A stretch of 64,000 nt of DNA, from assembly GCF_900168165.1 (NCBI RefSeq), contig NZ_FUYV01000005.1, forward strand, positions 124,001 through 188,000, given 5' to 3'. Origin of the DNA: Alkalitalea saponilacus. GTDB taxonomy: Bacteria; Bacteroidota; Bacteroidia; Bacteroidales; Marinilabiliaceae. Every line of letters begins with the position of its first letter. Positions within the stretch are counted from its first letter, which is position 1. The notes below the pieces were generated by a model. That model searched no databases, had not been told where the DNA came from, and worked only from the letters and a program-made list of their open reading frames with translations. Position numbers and translations under genes: made by a program. Positions 1 through 10,329 of the stretch are shown piece after piece.

Positions 1-776
1 TTATTCAAACTCCCTTCTATAATAGAATGAACAGTAGAATTTGTATAGGTGATATAACAACTTCGTTGTTTTAATCGTCTATTCGATATTGGAAGATAAC
101 TAAATTTATGAAAGGAATTATCTCCTGCTTGTTCTTCTAATTTACTAAAATCAATAGAGCGAGAATCAATTCTGACTGGAGTTCCTGTTTTCATCCGACT
201 GGTAGTAAATCCAGCATTAAAAAGTTTTTCAGTGATTCCATATGAAGCAGGTTCAGAAATACGCCCGCCTTTAAGCTGAGTTTCGCCAATGTGCATTAAA
301 CCATTAAGAAATGTACCAGTAGTTATTATAATCTTAGAGGCTTTAAATTCAACTCCCATTTGAGTAATGACAGATTGAATTTTACCATTAGAAATGCAAA
401 TATCAACAACAGTATCTTGCCAAAAAGATATATTCGATATGTTCTCTAAAATATCACGCCATTTAATTGAAAAAACCATACGGTCACATTGAGAACGTGG
501 CGACCACATTGCAGGGCCTTTGCTTTGATTTAGCATACGGAACTGAATTGACGAATAATCAGTAACTATTCCCATTTGTCCACCAAGAGCATCTATCTCT
601 CTGACTATTTGACCTTTAGCAACGCCTCCAACAGCCGGATTACAACTCATTTGGGCAATTTTATTTAGGTCCATCGTAATTAATAAAGTACGTTTACCTA
701 AATTTCCTGCTGCTGCTGCTGCTTCACATCCAGCATGCCCCCCTCCTACAACAATAACATCAAATTCAAATAACAT
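1..776 (-). CDS. mnmG: MnmG (GidA), tRNA U34 modification enzyme, partial (C-terminus outside window)
   Basis: This is the first 258 or so residues of MnmG, the FAD-dependent enzyme that works with MnmE to place a carboxymethylaminomethyl group on U34 of several tRNAs. The frame stays open to base 1, so the remaining C-terminal part of a protein usually near 620 residues lies beyond the left edge and no stop codon is visible. The N-terminus carries the FAD-binding motif VVGGGHAGCEA, followed by the family motifs SCNPAVGGVAKG and GGRISEPAS. The start is the ATG at 774-776, directly before the first beta strand (MLFEFDVIVV). A TAnnTTTG element lies about 20 bases upstream, and the 207-base gap to ybeY suggests it has its own promoter. 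The gene often lies near oriC in bacteria, which fits the parS site at 13.7 kb. Confidence 0.95.
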   Translation of the reverse strand, partial: MLFEFDVIVVGGGHAGCEAAAAAGNLGKRTLLITMDLNKIAQMSCNPAVGGVAKGQIVREIDALGGQMGIVTDYSSIQFRMLNQSKGPAMWSPRSQCDRMVFSIKWRDILENISNISFWQDTVVDICISNGKIQSVITQMGVEFKASKIIITTGTFLNGLMHIGETQLKGGRISEPASYGITEKLFNAGFTTSRMKTGTPVRIDSRSIDFSKLEEQAGDNSFHKFSYLPISNRRLKQRSCYITYTNSTVHSIIEGSLN

Positions 777-795
777 CTTATAATTTTTAAACTAC

Positions 796-803
796 CAAAT
801 TTA
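796..803 (-). promoter_or_regulatory. Possible -7 promoter element for mnmG
   Basis: On the minus strand these bases read TAAATTTG, matching the Bacteroidota -7 consensus TAnnTTTG, and lie 20 bases upstream of the mnmG ATG. No TTTG -33 element is found at the expected 19-21 base spacing, so the call is tentative. The rest of the 777-983 gap is AT-rich and shows nothing else recognisable. Confidence 0.35.
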
Positions 804-983
804 GTAAACAATTAACTCAAAAAATTGATCAACCTCAAAAAATTAAAATTAAGTAAATACTAAACATAATAAAGACGCTCAGGATTAAGCGAAATAGAAT
901 GAACTTATACGATATAAAGAATAGTAGAAAGAAAAGTAAATAGGAAGATGATAAGGAAGTATATAAGCTTGTATTTCAAAGAT

Positions 984-1415
984 TTAATTGAACTTATATG
1001 CGTTGAGCTTATCTAACCAAAAATCTTCATTTTTTCGCATTTCGTTAGATTGCACATCTGTTTTATCATCTTGACCAAGAAGGTGCAAAATGCCATGAAC
1101 AATCACTCGACACAATTCATGTAAAAATTCAGTATGATAAATTTCAGAGTTACTTTTTACTGTATCGAGACTAATAAACAAATCACCCGAAATTACTTTT
1201 GGAGAAGAATAATTAAAAGTTATAATATCTGTATAGTAATCATGATCTAAAAATTGCTTATTAATATTTAGTATATAATCATCGTTACAGAATATAACGG
1301 AAATTGAACCACACGACTTAAGATAACTTTCAATAACCTCCTTTAACCAAACTGAGATTTGGTTATAATTAAGTTGAGGTAGATCTACATCTTCATTAAA
1401 AAAATGTATGTCCAA
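984..1415 (-). CDS. ybeY: YbeY endoribonuclease (16S rRNA maturation)
   Basis: The 143-residue product is YbeY, a zinc-dependent endoribonuclease used in 16S rRNA 3-prime-end processing and ribosome quality control. The metal motif HGILHLLGQDD is near residue 108; the third ligand is Asp, where E. coli has His, as in many Bacteroidota homologues. The start appears to be TTG at 1413-1415, since no in-frame ATG lies near the N-terminus MDIHFFNEDV. It begins two bases after the stop of the upstream RsbW-like gene, which suggests translational coupling. The length is normal for the family. Confidence 0.93.
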   Translation of the reverse strand: MDIHFFNEDVDLPQLNYNQISVWLKEVIESYLKSCGSISVIFCNDDYILNINKQFLDHDYYTDIITFNYSSPKVISGDLFISLDTVKSNSEIYHTEFLHELCRVIVHGILHLLGQDDKTDVQSNEMRKNEDFWLDKLNAYKFN

Positions 1416-1417
1416 AA

Positions 1418-1804
1418 CTAGGATAAATTAAAGTATAATTTAACTTTATTTCCGGGATGCTCAAACTCCATTCGATCAGCCAGATGATTCATTAAAAAAA
1501 TTCCTCTGCCATGTGTTCTTTCAATGTTTTCTGGTGTTGTAGGATCTGGCAGATTAGTAAAATCAAAACCCTCACCGCTATCAGTAATACAGAATTCTAT
1601 TTCATTATCGGAAATATCATATTCAATAAGGACGTTCTTATCTTTAACCATTTTATTTCCATGAACTATGGCGTTATTTACACCCTCAACCACAGCTAGT
1701 AATAATTTCCCATATACATCTGAATGAATATCATATTCAGCAGAGATATCATCAATTAGCTTCTCAACTAAACTGATGTTTTGTATTTCAGATTTTAGTG
1801 TCAT
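1418..1804 (-). CDS. RsbW/SpoIIAB-like serine kinase, GHKL ATPase fold
   Basis: This small single-domain ATPase (128 residues from the ATG at 1804; a GTG at 1813 would add three) belongs to the RsbW/SpoIIAB anti-sigma kinase group. The N-box reads AVVEGVNNAIVHGN, the G1 box ITDSGEGFD, and the G2 region THGRGIFLMNHLAD. Known members phosphorylate a STAS-domain antagonist on Ser/Thr or hold a target protein. No STAS partner is adjacent; the nearest STAS protein is at 37.2 kb. It sits directly upstream of ybeY in the same direction, so the two are probably cotranscribed. The target cannot be read from the sequence. Confidence 0.85.
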   Translation of the reverse strand: MTLKSEIQNISLVEKLIDDISAEYDIHSDVYGKLLLAVVEGVNNAIVHGNKMVKDKNVLIEYDISDNEIEFCITDSGEGFDFTNLPDPTTPENIERTHGRGIFLMNHLADRMEFEHPGNKVKLYFNLS

Positions 1805-1923
1805 TCTATTCACTTGTAAAAGCTTTAAAAATTAAAAGTATCCTGCATTACCTGAGATTTGTAACAATGATACATAGCTTTATACTAAAAAAAAACAAAA
1901 GAGTTTCCTAAATTAATCATTTT

Positions 1924-3078
1924 TTAAGGAACTAACCAATTAACAGGATCCAATTTTTGGTTTTCCTCCCATATTTCAAAATGCAAAATACCTCCTGAAT
2001 CGTTATCTTCACGATATACTGTTCCCAGATTAGAACCTGCTGTAACAATTTGACCCTGTGCTACTTTAACTGTTCGTAAATTAGCGTAAACAGTTAAAAA
2101 TTTACCATGTCTAACTATAACAGCAGTGTTATAACCAGGAATAGCAACTACACGACTAATTTCGCCATTATGAACGGCAAAAACATCATCATTTCCGCTG
2201 GTTTGAATATCTATACCGTTATTTTTAATTGTTACATTTGATAAAACCGGATGCGGATGCTCTCCAAAACTGTTGACAATTCTACCTCTACTGACAGGCC
2301 AGATTAGTTTTCCTTTAAAATCTCCAAAATTCTCACCTGTTGTTCCAGCACGAGAAGTTCGTATATATTCAAGTATTCGATTTTCAAGCTCTTCAGCTTG
2401 CTGTTGCTGTTTATTTAATTGTTCACGCAACCATCTTTCCTCACGTTGCAAATTTCGGATTAAGACATTTTTCTGTTGTCTGTTACTTGATAATTGAACG
2501 TACTCATTTTCAATTTCTTTAAGGGCTTCTTCCTTTTGCAATCGTTGAATTTGAATATCTTCTTGCAAAGCAAAAAGTAAATTTTGAGATGCTTTCAATT
2601 TTTCAGCTTGTTGTTGACGATACCGTGTATATTCTTGCAACAAACGATATCTTTGATATGCCTCAGAAAAACCATTAGCACTAAGAAAGAATATAAGCTC
2701 ATCTAATGCATTTCTCCTCTTGTAAGTATCCTGTATCAAACGTGCATACTCTGTTTTTATACTTTCTATTTCATTTTCTAATTGATTAATTTGTCTTTGA
2801 TTCTCCTCTAAACTTGCATCAATAATTGAAATTTCGTTCCGGATATCCGCCAAAAAAGATTCACGAATAGTAATTTCTCTTGTTAACAAGTTTAATTGTT
2901 GAAGATTAGTTTCACGGGTAGTTTGTTTAGATTGAAGCATTCTATTTGTACGGTCTATTTCCTGCAACAAAGCTTCTCTCTCAGCACGCAAATTATTAAT
3001 ATTTTGACCAGATAATGTTGTGTCTACTATCTGACAGCAAAAAAAAACAAATAATAATCTAAAAATTGACTCTTTCAT
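1924..3078 (-). CDS. EnvC-like murein hydrolase activator (degenerate LytM/M23)
   Basis: This is an exported coiled-coil protein with a C-terminal LytM (peptidase M23) domain. From the ATG at 3078 it has a signal peptide (MKESIFRLLFVFFCCQIVDT), then about 220 residues of Gln- and Glu-rich coiled coil, then the LytM fold over the last 120 residues. The zinc ligands of active M23 enzymes are missing: the H-x-GIDI position reads NNGIDI, the Y-x-HL position reads VYANL, and HLHFE reads ILHFE. This matches EnvC/NlpD-type regulators, which activate amidases at the septum rather than cutting peptidoglycan. An upstream in-frame codon at 3111 would put the start inside the preceding gene and spoil the signal peptide. 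Its start overlaps the end of the DUF4292 gene by about 20 bases. Confidence 0.85.
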   Translation of the reverse strand: MKESIFRLLFVFFCCQIVDTTLSGQNINNLRAEREALLQEIDRTNRMLQSKQTTRETNLQQLNLLTREITIRESFLADIRNEISIIDASLEENQRQINQLENEIESIKTEYARLIQDTYKRRNALDELIFFLSANGFSEAYQRYRLLQEYTRYRQQQAEKLKASQNLLFALQEDIQIQRLQKEEALKEIENEYVQLSSNRQQKNVLIRNLQREERWLREQLNKQQQQAEELENRILEYIRTSRAGTTGENFGDFKGKLIWPVSRGRIVNSFGEHPHPVLSNVTIKNNGIDIQTSGNDDVFAVHNGEISRVVAIPGYNTAVIVRHGKFLTVYANLRTVKVAQGQIVTAGSNLGTVYREDNDSGGILHFEIWEENQKLDPVNWLVP

Positions 3079-3898
3079 AATTAGTTGGGATAGAAAATCC
3101 AATTGAAGCATCAGTGTTCATTTCAACCTGATTCAAATTTAATTCTAATTTTGCACTATTAGAGCCCATATTACCGACAATTCTAATAGAATAAGGAAAT
3201 ATATCTTTTCCATTAAAAGATCGAAAATCAGCATATCCTACATGCAAAGAAGTATTGTTACCAGGTTGATCAATAAAAGAACTTAAAACACGGTAAATAT
3301 CAGGTAAAATATCTAAGCGTTGATATGTGTTATAAGAATTTGTATCTAACATTCGAGCATAAGTTCTGTCCTCGTGAGATTTTAAAGAATAGAAATCGTC
3401 ATACACATCGCCTCTGTAACGCTTAATATTTGATATTTGATTAGATGGAAATTCAAACATCCTATTGGTCAATATCCGTTCTAAAATATCATAACTTAAA
3501 GGCACATTAAAACGGTTTGAGAGCTGTTGATAAGTAGCCACAGAATATTCACGATTAATTCTATCAATAATCTGAACAGACAACTTATCAAACTTAATTC
3601 TAACAGCTTCAATACCCATAAAAGGAATGACAGAAATGACAATTTCCTGATCCTTTTTTATGTACATATTGGCGCGAACACTGCGCTCCTGACCACCATG
3701 ATCAATATTAGCAAGTAACCTTCTAAAAAATAGCGTATTAAATTGAATCTCATTTTTAATGATCTCTTCTACTAGCTCTACTTCAGTATAATCTCCAAGC
3801 GGCTTTCCCACAAAAATTCTGTCTATACTCCGACAAGAACCTAAGTATATCAATAAAAGAAGTGATACAAGTTTGAAAAAAATAAAATACCTACCCAT
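3059..3898 (-). CDS. DUF4292 family lipoprotein
   Basis: This 279-residue lipoprotein begins MGRYFIFFKLVSLLLLIYL and has the lipobox GSC near residue 22, so it is probably anchored in a membrane through the lipidated cysteine. The body resembles the DUF4292 family, whose LolA/LolB-like beta fold suggests handling of lipids or lipoproteins, although the function is not proven. It follows the TPR lipoprotein gene with a 3-base gap and overlaps the EnvC-like gene, so the three form a compact envelope operon (5680 down to 1924). This TPR - DUF4292 - EnvC order is common in Bacteroidota. Confidence 0.78.
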   Translation of the reverse strand: MGRYFIFFKLVSLLLLIYLGSCRSIDRIFVGKPLGDYTEVELVEEIIKNEIQFNTLFFRRLLANIDHGGQERSVRANMYIKKDQEIVISVIPFMGIEAVRIKFDKLSVQIIDRINREYSVATYQQLSNRFNVPLSYDILERILTNRMFEFPSNQISNIKRYRGDVYDDFYSLKSHEDRTYARMLDTNSYNTYQRLDILPDIYRVLSSFIDQPGNNTSLHVGYADFRSFNGKDIFPYSIRIVGNMGSNSAKLELNLNQVEMNTDASIGFSIPTNYERVNF

Positions 3899-3901
3899 CA
3901 G

Positions 3902-5680
3902 TTATTCGAAATAAGATTCAAATTCAATTTTTTTACTTAGAAATTCAGTAACTTCATCGTCGGTATACGAAGCTTTTTTCCAATAAGTTATAGCTTCATC
4001 CTTCATACCATTTTTATACAGTATATCTCCATAATGTTCCAAAATAACACCATTATCTTTTCCTCCTAATTCCATTGCTCTTTCAATGTAATACAATGCG
4101 TCCAGATATTTACCCTGCTGAAACAAAACCCAGGCATAAGTATCCAAATATGTATAATTATCAGGTTCTTGCAGTATAACTCTTGAAATCATTTCCTCAG
4201 CTTTATGAAGATCTCTCTTTTCAAGACTTAAAAAATATGAGTAATTATTTAATACAATGATGTTATCGGGATTTAGTGAAATACTTTTTTGATAGGATAA
4301 GAAACTCTTTTCAACGTTATCAGTCTGATAATAAAGATCTCCTAACAATCCCAAAACCTGAGCTTTTAACATGGAATTATTCTCGGCATTATCTCTTGCT
4401 TTTCCCAGATAGTATATGCTGCTGATTTTATCATCATCCAATAAAAAGGAAAAGCCAGCAATGTAATTAAAAAAAGGATTTGACGGGTATAAGGAAGCAG
4501 CTCTTTTTGAATATTCTGTTTTATCCTTTCTTTCCTGATCTTCAAATATTAATAATAAAAAATCGTGCCATATTTCTTCTTGCCTCTCGTCCAATAACAA
4601 GGCAGTTTCTAAAACATCAATGGACTTGGAATTATTTCCGGTTTCAGATAAAAAATTACCATATATAACATATCCCATTGATTCGTATGGATGTAATTCA
4701 ATTAAGGCATTTAAAAATAGATCCATATGTTCTTTATTCAATGGATTATCAGGATCATCCATGTTCATGAGGAATGGTAAAATTCTTTGAATTTTAATAT
4801 CAAGTTCCAAATTTGCATTAAAAAAACCATTCTTTAAGTGCTGAACAAAAGATGGTATATCATTTTCCAATAAAGCAAGATTGGCTAAACTAAAATGTAT
4901 TAAACCGTTATCTGGAAAATCTACTAAAACTTGATTATAAGTGCTTGTAGCCTTTTTAATATCAGATTGTTGAACATAGAAATCACCTAAAAAAACGCGG
5001 AAATTACCATTATATGGATTTTCAGAAATCAGATTCTTAATCTCCCGTAAAGCAGATCTTTTTTTACCAGCTTCCAAATAAATTGAATGCTTTTCAAAGG
5101 TTAAGGCTTCATTAATTCCTATAATTGCTTCTATCCTATTAAGATACTCTATGGCCTCAACGTATCGGCTCTTTTCATATAGAATTTGACTGACCTGATA
5201 TAAATATTCTGGATTATCAGCATCGAGTTCGACAAGATATTTAGATGAAAGTAATGCTTTATCAAACTTACTGTTATGAGAATACAATTGTGTTAGTAAG
5301 CTAATAAAATGTTCATTATGTGGGTCATACTGAACAGAACGAAAAGCAAAATTCTCTGCTTCACTAAATTCTCGATTACGAATAAGTAAATGACTAATTT
5401 CATAGTAACAAGTTGCACAAGTAGAATCAAGTCGTATGGCTTCCATGTAAAGTATGGCAGCATTTCCGAGATCTCCTAAGGCTTTTAATCGGTTTGCTTC
5501 AACAAAATAGAAGTTAAATCTTTGTGTGATAAAGTCGTCAGTATGTCTGATGCTGAAAAAACGTCCATCAGGATATAATATGTCTTCGAAAGTTGTTAAT
5601 TCCTTAGTAGTACCACAACCAGTTAAAAAAGCAAGAAAGAAAGTTAATGCCAGTACAATATTTTTTAAAAAATCAGCCAT
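3902..5680 (-). CDS. Tetratricopeptide-repeat lipoprotein
   Basis: The 592-residue protein starts with a lipoprotein signal (hydrophobic stretch ending FLTGC, Cys near residue 22) and is then almost entirely TPR repeats, about a dozen helix pairs of the A-x2-LY-A pattern from residue 55 to 575. TPR lipoproteins of this kind act as periplasmic or outer-membrane scaffolds. Being first in an operon with DUF4292 and an EnvC-like protein suggests a role in envelope assembly or cell division. No enzymatic domain is visible. The start is the ATG at 5680, with a 103-base gap to dut behind it. Confidence 0.82.
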   Translation of the reverse strand: MADFLKNIVLALTFFLAFLTGCGTTKELTTFEDILYPDGRFFSIRHTDDFITQRFNFYFVEANRLKALGDLGNAAILYMEAIRLDSTCATCYYEISHLLIRNREFSEAENFAFRSVQYDPHNEHFISLLTQLYSHNSKFDKALLSSKYLVELDADNPEYLYQVSQILYEKSRYVEAIEYLNRIEAIIGINEALTFEKHSIYLEAGKKRSALREIKNLISENPYNGNFRVFLGDFYVQQSDIKKATSTYNQVLVDFPDNGLIHFSLANLALLENDIPSFVQHLKNGFFNANLELDIKIQRILPFLMNMDDPDNPLNKEHMDLFLNALIELHPYESMGYVIYGNFLSETGNNSKSIDVLETALLLDERQEEIWHDFLLLIFEDQERKDKTEYSKRAASLYPSNPFFNYIAGFSFLLDDDKISSIYYLGKARDNAENNSMLKAQVLGLLGDLYYQTDNVEKSFLSYQKSISLNPDNIIVLNNYSYFLSLEKRDLHKAEEMISRVILQEPDNYTYLDTYAWVLFQQGKYLDALYYIERAMELGGKDNGVILEHYGDILYKNGMKDEAITYWKKASYTDDEVTEFLSKKIEFESYFE

Positions 5681-5783
5681 TAAAATGTTTTTAAAATTAA
5701 GATAAATAACATCAAATTTATCTAGGATATTAATTATTAAATAATTGTAATACTGTGATATATATAAAGAATTAATTTAAAAA

Positions 5784-6221
5784 TTAATTCTTACCTGTGT
5801 GTCCAAAACCTCCTTCGCCTCTTACACTTTCAGATAAAGATTCAGATAAAGACCAATTAAAATTTTCAAATTTATTGATGACCATCTGACATATTCTTTC
5901 TCCGTTTTTAATAATAAACGGAACGTTAGATAGATTAATGAGAATGACTTTAATTTCGCCACGATAATCAGCGTCGATAGTTCCGGGACTATTAAGAACG
6001 CTGATACCATGCTTATATGCTAAACCACTGCGAGGACGTATTTGAGCTTCAAATCCTTCAGGTAGTTCAATATAAAGACCAGTAGGAACCAGAATACGTT
6101 CCATAGGCTTTAGTTCAATATCTTCAGCAATAAAAGCACGTAAATCGACACCTGCGGATAATGACGTGGCAAATTCCGGTAAAGGATTATTGCTTTTATT
6201 TACAACTTTAATTTCTATCAT
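5784..6221 (-). CDS. dut: Deoxyuridine 5'-triphosphate nucleotidohydrolase
   Basis: Trimeric dUTPase of 145 residues, which hydrolyses dUTP to dUMP and pyrophosphate, keeping uracil out of DNA and feeding dTMP synthesis. The conserved motifs are present in order: SAGVDLRA (motif 1), [12 protein letters not shown] (2), [13 protein letters not shown] (3), ERICQMVI (4) and the C-terminal [10 protein letters not shown] (5) that closes over the active site. The catalytic Asp lies in motif 3. It sits 32 bases downstream of the flippase gene in the same orientation. Confidence 0.96.
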   Translation of the reverse strand: MIEIKVVNKSNNPLPEFATSLSAGVDLRAFIAEDIELKPMERILVPTGLYIELPEGFEAQIRPRSGLAYKHGISVLNSPGTIDADYRGEIKVILINLSNVPFIIKNGERICQMVINKFENFNWSLSESLSESVRGEGGFGHTGKN

Positions 6222-6253
6222 GTGACTAAATAAATTTGAGAAAAAAACTTCAA

Positions 6254-7714
6254 TTATGATTCTAAAATTTTAATTCCAGATTTTCCTTGCAAAAGAACAA
6301 AGATAGCTATAAACACAAATAATATAGTGATTTTAAATAGATAACGAAATAAATAAAAATCAATATCTACCAACTTATTAATTATGTATAGTACTAAAGC
6401 TGCTACAAAATATAGCAGAATTCTTTTTAATGGATAGGGAACAGGAAAATATTTATTACCGTATAAAGCAGAAAATAAAGCCATTAAACCATAACCGAAA
6501 AGCATTGAATATGCAGCCCCTATCATTCCAAAAATTGGAATAGTTATGAAATTTAAAGTGAGGGTTATAATCGTTCCTAATATACCAAAAATCGCTCCAA
6601 AATAGGTTCTATCGGTTAATTTATACCAGAGCGAAAGATTAAAGTAAATTCCATAGAATAATTGTGCCATCAGAACAACTGGAATAACTATATTTCCATA
6701 AAGGTATTCTTTGGTAAGCAAAATATTTATAAGATCTTGAAAAATAGTAACTCCCAGAAAAATAAAAAGTCCAAAAGCTATAAAGTAATCCATGATTAAT
6801 GCATAACTACTTAATCCTTTATCTCTATTTTTAAAAAAATATGGTTCAAAAGCAAACCGGAAGGATTGAGTAAACAGGGTCATCAAAATTCCAATTTTAA
6901 AATTGGCCGCATAAACAGCCAATTCATTAAAGCCATCAGATCTTAAAATAGGAATAAGTATTTTATCGCTGTTTTGAATGATCATTCCGGTGATTCCTAC
7001 TATTATAAAAGGCCAAGAGTAATTAAGAATACCTAAAATTATAGATTTGTCAAAAGTGCCTTTTAGTCGAAAAATTTCAGTAATAAAAAAAGAGAACATC
7101 AGTAAACTACTAATCAAATTACTTAGTAGAATGTAAAATACACCAGTACAAGATTCAAAATAATTTGCATAAGGTTTACCAATAATCTCAATTTTAATTA
7201 AATAAGGAATTAATAGAAGGAAAAATAAATTGAAAAAAATATTAGAAAAAATTCCAGATAATCTGATGATTCCAAATCGTATTGCTTTATTATTCAACCG
7301 CAAATTGGCGAATGGAACAGATATGAAAGCATCTATAGCAATGATCCATCCAATGAGAATAATGGATACGCGAAATTGACCATTATACAAAATGTTACTA
7401 ATAAAGTCGGATGAAAAAGTAATGATAATGATTAATAAAAGACCAGAAACGGTTAATGAAGATAAAATACTAGCATAAACAGATGCGAATTTTTCACTTT
7501 TTGAAAACCTAAAAAAGCCAGTTTCCATTCCATATGTGAAAATTACCAACAATATAGATATGAAACTATAGAAATTTATAACTACACCATATTCTTCAGG
7601 TGACAATACCCTGATATAAAAAGGCATCAATAACCAGTTTAAAAGTCTACCGATCATTGTTGTGGAACCATAAATAATGGTTTCACTGGCTAATTTCTTT
7701 AAACCACCTGACAT
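6254..7714 (-). CDS. Wzx-like polysaccharide flippase (MOP superfamily)
   Basis: This 486-residue integral membrane protein has about 12-14 hydrophobic segments and the N-terminal pattern [19 protein letters not shown] typical of Wzx-like lipid-linked oligosaccharide flippases. Such proteins move undecaprenyl-linked sugar units across the inner membrane for O-antigen, capsule or exopolysaccharide assembly. No glycosyltransferase genes are adjacent, so its substrate is unknown. It lies 6 bases after ruvB in the same direction and 32 bases before dut, as is common in Bacteroidota genomes. The gene is strikingly AT-rich. Confidence 0.86.
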   Translation of the reverse strand: MSGGLKKLASETIIYGSTTMIGRLLNWLLMPFYIRVLSPEEYGVVINFYSFISILLVIFTYGMETGFFRFSKSEKFASVYASILSSLTVSGLLLIIIITFSSDFISNILYNGQFRVSIILIGWIIAIDAFISVPFANLRLNNKAIRFGIIRLSGIFSNIFFNLFFLLLIPYLIKIEIIGKPYANYFESCTGVFYILLSNLISSLLMFSFFITEIFRLKGTFDKSIILGILNYSWPFIIVGITGMIIQNSDKILIPILRSDGFNELAVYAANFKIGILMTLFTQSFRFAFEPYFFKNRDKGLSSYALIMDYFIAFGLFIFLGVTIFQDLINILLTKEYLYGNIVIPVVLMAQLFYGIYFNLSLWYKLTDRTYFGAIFGILGTIITLTLNFITIPIFGMIGAAYSMLFGYGLMALFSALYGNKYFPVPYPLKRILLYFVAALVLYIINKLVDIDFYLFRYLFKITILFVFIAIFVLLQGKSGIKILES

Positions 7715-7720
7715 TTAGTT

Positions 7721-8740
7721 CTAAAATAAAGAAGTCTGTATATTTCCTGGCTCTCTTCCAAAGTGTTTATAAGCCAACCGCGTAACAACACGTCCTCGGG
7801 GAGTGCGCTTTAAAAATCCTTCCTTTATCAAAAAAGGTTCATATACTTCCTCTATTGTTCCACTATCTTCACTAACTGCGGTAGAAATGGTAGTAACCCC
7901 AACAGGACCACCATCAAATTTATCCATTAGAGTGAGCAAAATTTTACGATCCATATCATCGAGACCATACTCATCAATATTAAGCGATTTAAGCGAAAAA
8001 CGCGTTATATCTAATGAAATTGTACCATCTCCTTTAACTTGCGCAAAATCCCTAACTCGCCGTAACAATGCATTAGCAATACGTGGCGTTCCTCTACTTC
8101 TTCGGGCGATTTCTTCAGCAGATTCCGGTGTAATAGAAGTATTTAAAATACCAGAAGAACGCAATAAAATACCACTCAATACATCAAGGTCGTAATATTC
8201 AAGATGACAATTGATTCCGAATCTTGCTCTCAATGGACTGGTTAATAAACCACTACGTGTAGTAGCTCCAATTAAAGTAAAAGGATTTAATTCAATTTGA
8301 ATTGATTTAGCGCCAGGGCCTTTATCAATTAAAATATCTATTTTATAGTCCTCCATCGCAGAATAGAGATACTCTTCCACAATGGGGCTCAATCGATGTA
8401 TTTCATCGATAAAAAGTACATCATTAGATTCAAGAGAAGTCAATATTCCCGCCAGATCTCCGGGTTTATCAAGAACAGGTCCGCTGGTTACCTTAAAGCC
8501 AACATTTAGCTCATTAGCAATAATATTAGATAAAGTTGTTTTTCCTAATCCAGGAGGTCCATGCAATAATACATGATCAAGCGCTTCATTTCTCATAGAA
8601 GCCGCCTGAACGAAAATCTTTAAATTCTCAACAACCTGTTCTTGTCCTTTAAAATCAAAAAAAGTTAGTGGACGAAGCTTTTGTTCTATTTCTATATCAC
8701 CTGTAAAATCTTTTTCAGGATTTCTTAAATCAATATCCAT
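7721..8740 (-). CDS. ruvB: Holliday junction DNA helicase RuvB
   Basis: RuvB, the AAA+ motor that drives branch migration of Holliday junctions with RuvA, is 339 residues long, the usual size. Walker A reads GPPGLGKTT near residue 61, Walker [10 protein letters not shown] near 109, and sensor 1 [12 protein letters not shown] and the arginine-finger region follow. The C-terminal winged helix ([17 protein letters not shown]) binds DNA. The start [12 protein letters not shown] is preceded by an 18-base gap to the response-regulator gene. RuvA and RuvC are not in the window. Confidence 0.97.
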   Translation of the reverse strand: MDIDLRNPEKDFTGDIEIEQKLRPLTFFDFKGQEQVVENLKIFVQAASMRNEALDHVLLHGPPGLGKTTLSNIIANELNVGFKVTSGPVLDKPGDLAGILTSLESNDVLFIDEIHRLSPIVEEYLYSAMEDYKIDILIDKGPGAKSIQIELNPFTLIGATTRSGLLTSPLRARFGINCHLEYYDLDVLSGILLRSSGILNTSITPESAEEIARRSRGTPRIANALLRRVRDFAQVKGDGTISLDITRFSLKSLNIDEYGLDDMDRKILLTLMDKFDGGPVGVTTISTAVSEDSGTIEEVYEPFLIKEGFLKRTPRGRVVTRLAYKHFGREPGNIQTSLF

Positions 8741-8758
8741 TCTAATCGTATAGCCACA

Positions 8759-9142
8759 CTAATTACTAATTATTCCCAAATCGGAAAGAATTGTATTAAA
8801 AACCTCAATATCAAAAGGCTTAGACATATACTCATCCATTCCAATAGACATACATTTTTCCCTGTCTGCATCAAAAGTGTTTGCTGTTAATCCAATTATA
8901 GGTGTGTGAATACCTTTGTTCTCTTCAATTTCTCTGATTTTAATAGTTGCTTCAAATCCATCCATAACAGGCATCATTAAATCCATTAAAATCAAATCAT
9001 AACGTTGTTGAATAACTTTATCAACAGCCTCTAATCCATTATTGGCGACATCAATGCTGAACCCAAATTTAGTCAGATTCAAAAAAATTAATTTTTGATT
9101 GAGTATATTATCCTCAACAAGCAGTAATGATAAATTCTTCAT
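8759..9142 (-). CDS. Single-domain response regulator (CheY-like receiver)
   Basis: A lone receiver domain of about 127 residues with no output domain. The acid pocket is VEDN at the N-terminus, the phospho-acceptor Asp is in LILMDLMMPVMDGFEA, the Thr switch is in GLTANT, and the Lys is in MSKPFD. Receivers of this form (MMPVMDGFEAT) usually accept phosphate from hybrid histidine kinases or Hpt proteins. ATG 9142 is preferred because it starts at the first beta strand; an upstream ATG at 9172 would add ten residues (MNCTKKVYRQ). It may be cotranscribed with ruvB, 18 bases downstream. No cognate kinase is adjacent. Confidence 0.85.
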   Translation of the reverse strand: MKNLSLLLVEDNILNQKLIFLNLTKFGFSIDVANNGLEAVDKVIQQRYDLILMDLMMPVMDGFEATIKIREIEENKGIHTPIIGLTANTFDADREKCMSIGMDEYMSKPFDIEVFNTILSDLGIISN

Positions 9143-9333
9143 CTGTCTATATACTTTTTTAGTGCAGTTCATAACCTACACCAATCATAGATTAAGTTTT
9201 AAGGATAAATTAACGAAATATGGCTGAAAAATAATGATATAAATCTAAACAAAAAAATAAAAGCAAAAATACATGAAGCTGATAATCATCATCTACCTAT
9301 TTTAAAAAAGTATGCAGATTGTAACATAAATAC

Positions 9334-10329
9334 TTATAAATTCAATTTTTCTGAAATCTCCAACATCTTATGAATTGGTTTAATAGCCTTTACTCTTAAT
9401 TCATCTTCGATATTGATTTCAGGTAATTCGTTTTTTAAAGCTAAATAAATTTTTTCGAGAGTATTAAGTTTCATAAATTCACAGTCGTTGCATCCACATG
9501 TAGAATCCATTGGTGGCGCAGGAATGAAAATTTTATCAGGAGATGCTTTTTGCATTTGATGTATGATTCCTGATTCGGTTGCGACAATAAATTTTGATTT
9601 ATCACTGCTTTTGGAATAATTAAGTAAAGCTGCTGTGCTGCCTATGAAATCAGCCATTACCAATAAGGGCTTTTTGCACTCAGGATGTGCCAATAAAAGA
9701 GCATCCTGATGCTCTTTTTTAAGATCTACTATTTTTTGTACCGAAAATTTTTCATGAACATGACAGGCGCCATCCCATAAAACCATTTTACGACCTGAAA
9801 TGCTTTGAAGATAATTACCTAAATTTCTGTCTGGTCCAAAAATGATAGGTTGATCTTCAGGAATACTATTAATGATATGTACAGCATTGGTACTTGTTAC
9901 AACAATATCTGACAAAGCTTTAACTGCAGCTGTGGTATTTACATACGTAACTACTGTATGCCCAGGGTTCTTTGCAATGAATTCAGCAAACTCAGGAGCA
10001 GGACAACTATCAGCCAGAGAACAGCCTGCATTTAGATCGGGAACTAAAACCTTTTTATCTGGAGATAATATTTTTGCAGTCTCTCCCATAAACAGTACAC
10101 CTGCAAGTAAAATAATATCAGCATCAGTTTTAGCTGATTGTTGAGCCAGTGCCAGACTGTCTCCAACAAAATCTGCAATATCTTGTATTTGATTTACCTG
10201 ATAATAGTGCGCCATAATAATGGCATTTTTCTCCTTTTTTAAACGATTGATTTCTTCTACTAGATTCAAATTTTTATCAATTCGTTCATTTACGTACCCA
10301 TCTTTTATCCACTCACTATTATTATACAT
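9334..10329 (-). CDS. nadA: Quinolinate synthase NadA
   Basis: NadA condenses iminoaspartate with dihydroxyacetone phosphate to quinolinate in de novo NAD synthesis and carries a [4Fe-4S] cluster. The 331-residue sequence has the family's MAHYYQ segment near residue 40, GDSLALAQ, a Cys in the [13 protein letters not shown] region, and the C-terminal [12 protein letters not shown] cluster motif. nadB and nadC are not in the window. The gene stands alone: 160 bases downstream show no gene or clear terminator, and upstream it diverges from rpiB across a 462-base AT-rich gap. Oxygen sensitivity of the cluster fits an anaerobe or microaerophile. Confidence 0.96.
   Translation of the reverse strand: MYNNSEWIKDGYVNERIDKNLNLVEEINRLKKEKNAIIMAHYYQVNQIQDIADFVGDSLALAQQSAKTDADIILLAGVLFMGETAKILSPDKKVLVPDLNAGCSLADSCPAPEFAEFIAKNPGHTVVTYVNTTAAVKALSDIVVTSTNAVHIINSIPEDQPIIFGPDRNLGNYLQSISGRKMVLWDGACHVHEKFSVQKIVDLKKEHQDALLLAHPECKKPLLVMADFIGSTAALLNYSKSSDKSKFIVATESGIIHQMQKASPDKIFIPAPPMDSTCGCNDCEFMKLNTLEKIYLALKNELPEINIEDELRVKAIKPIHKMLEISEKLNL

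Noticed and set aside
1924-3078. Active M23 endopeptidase
   Set aside because: All zinc-binding histidines of the LytM domain except one are replaced, so the protein is called an EnvC-like activator.
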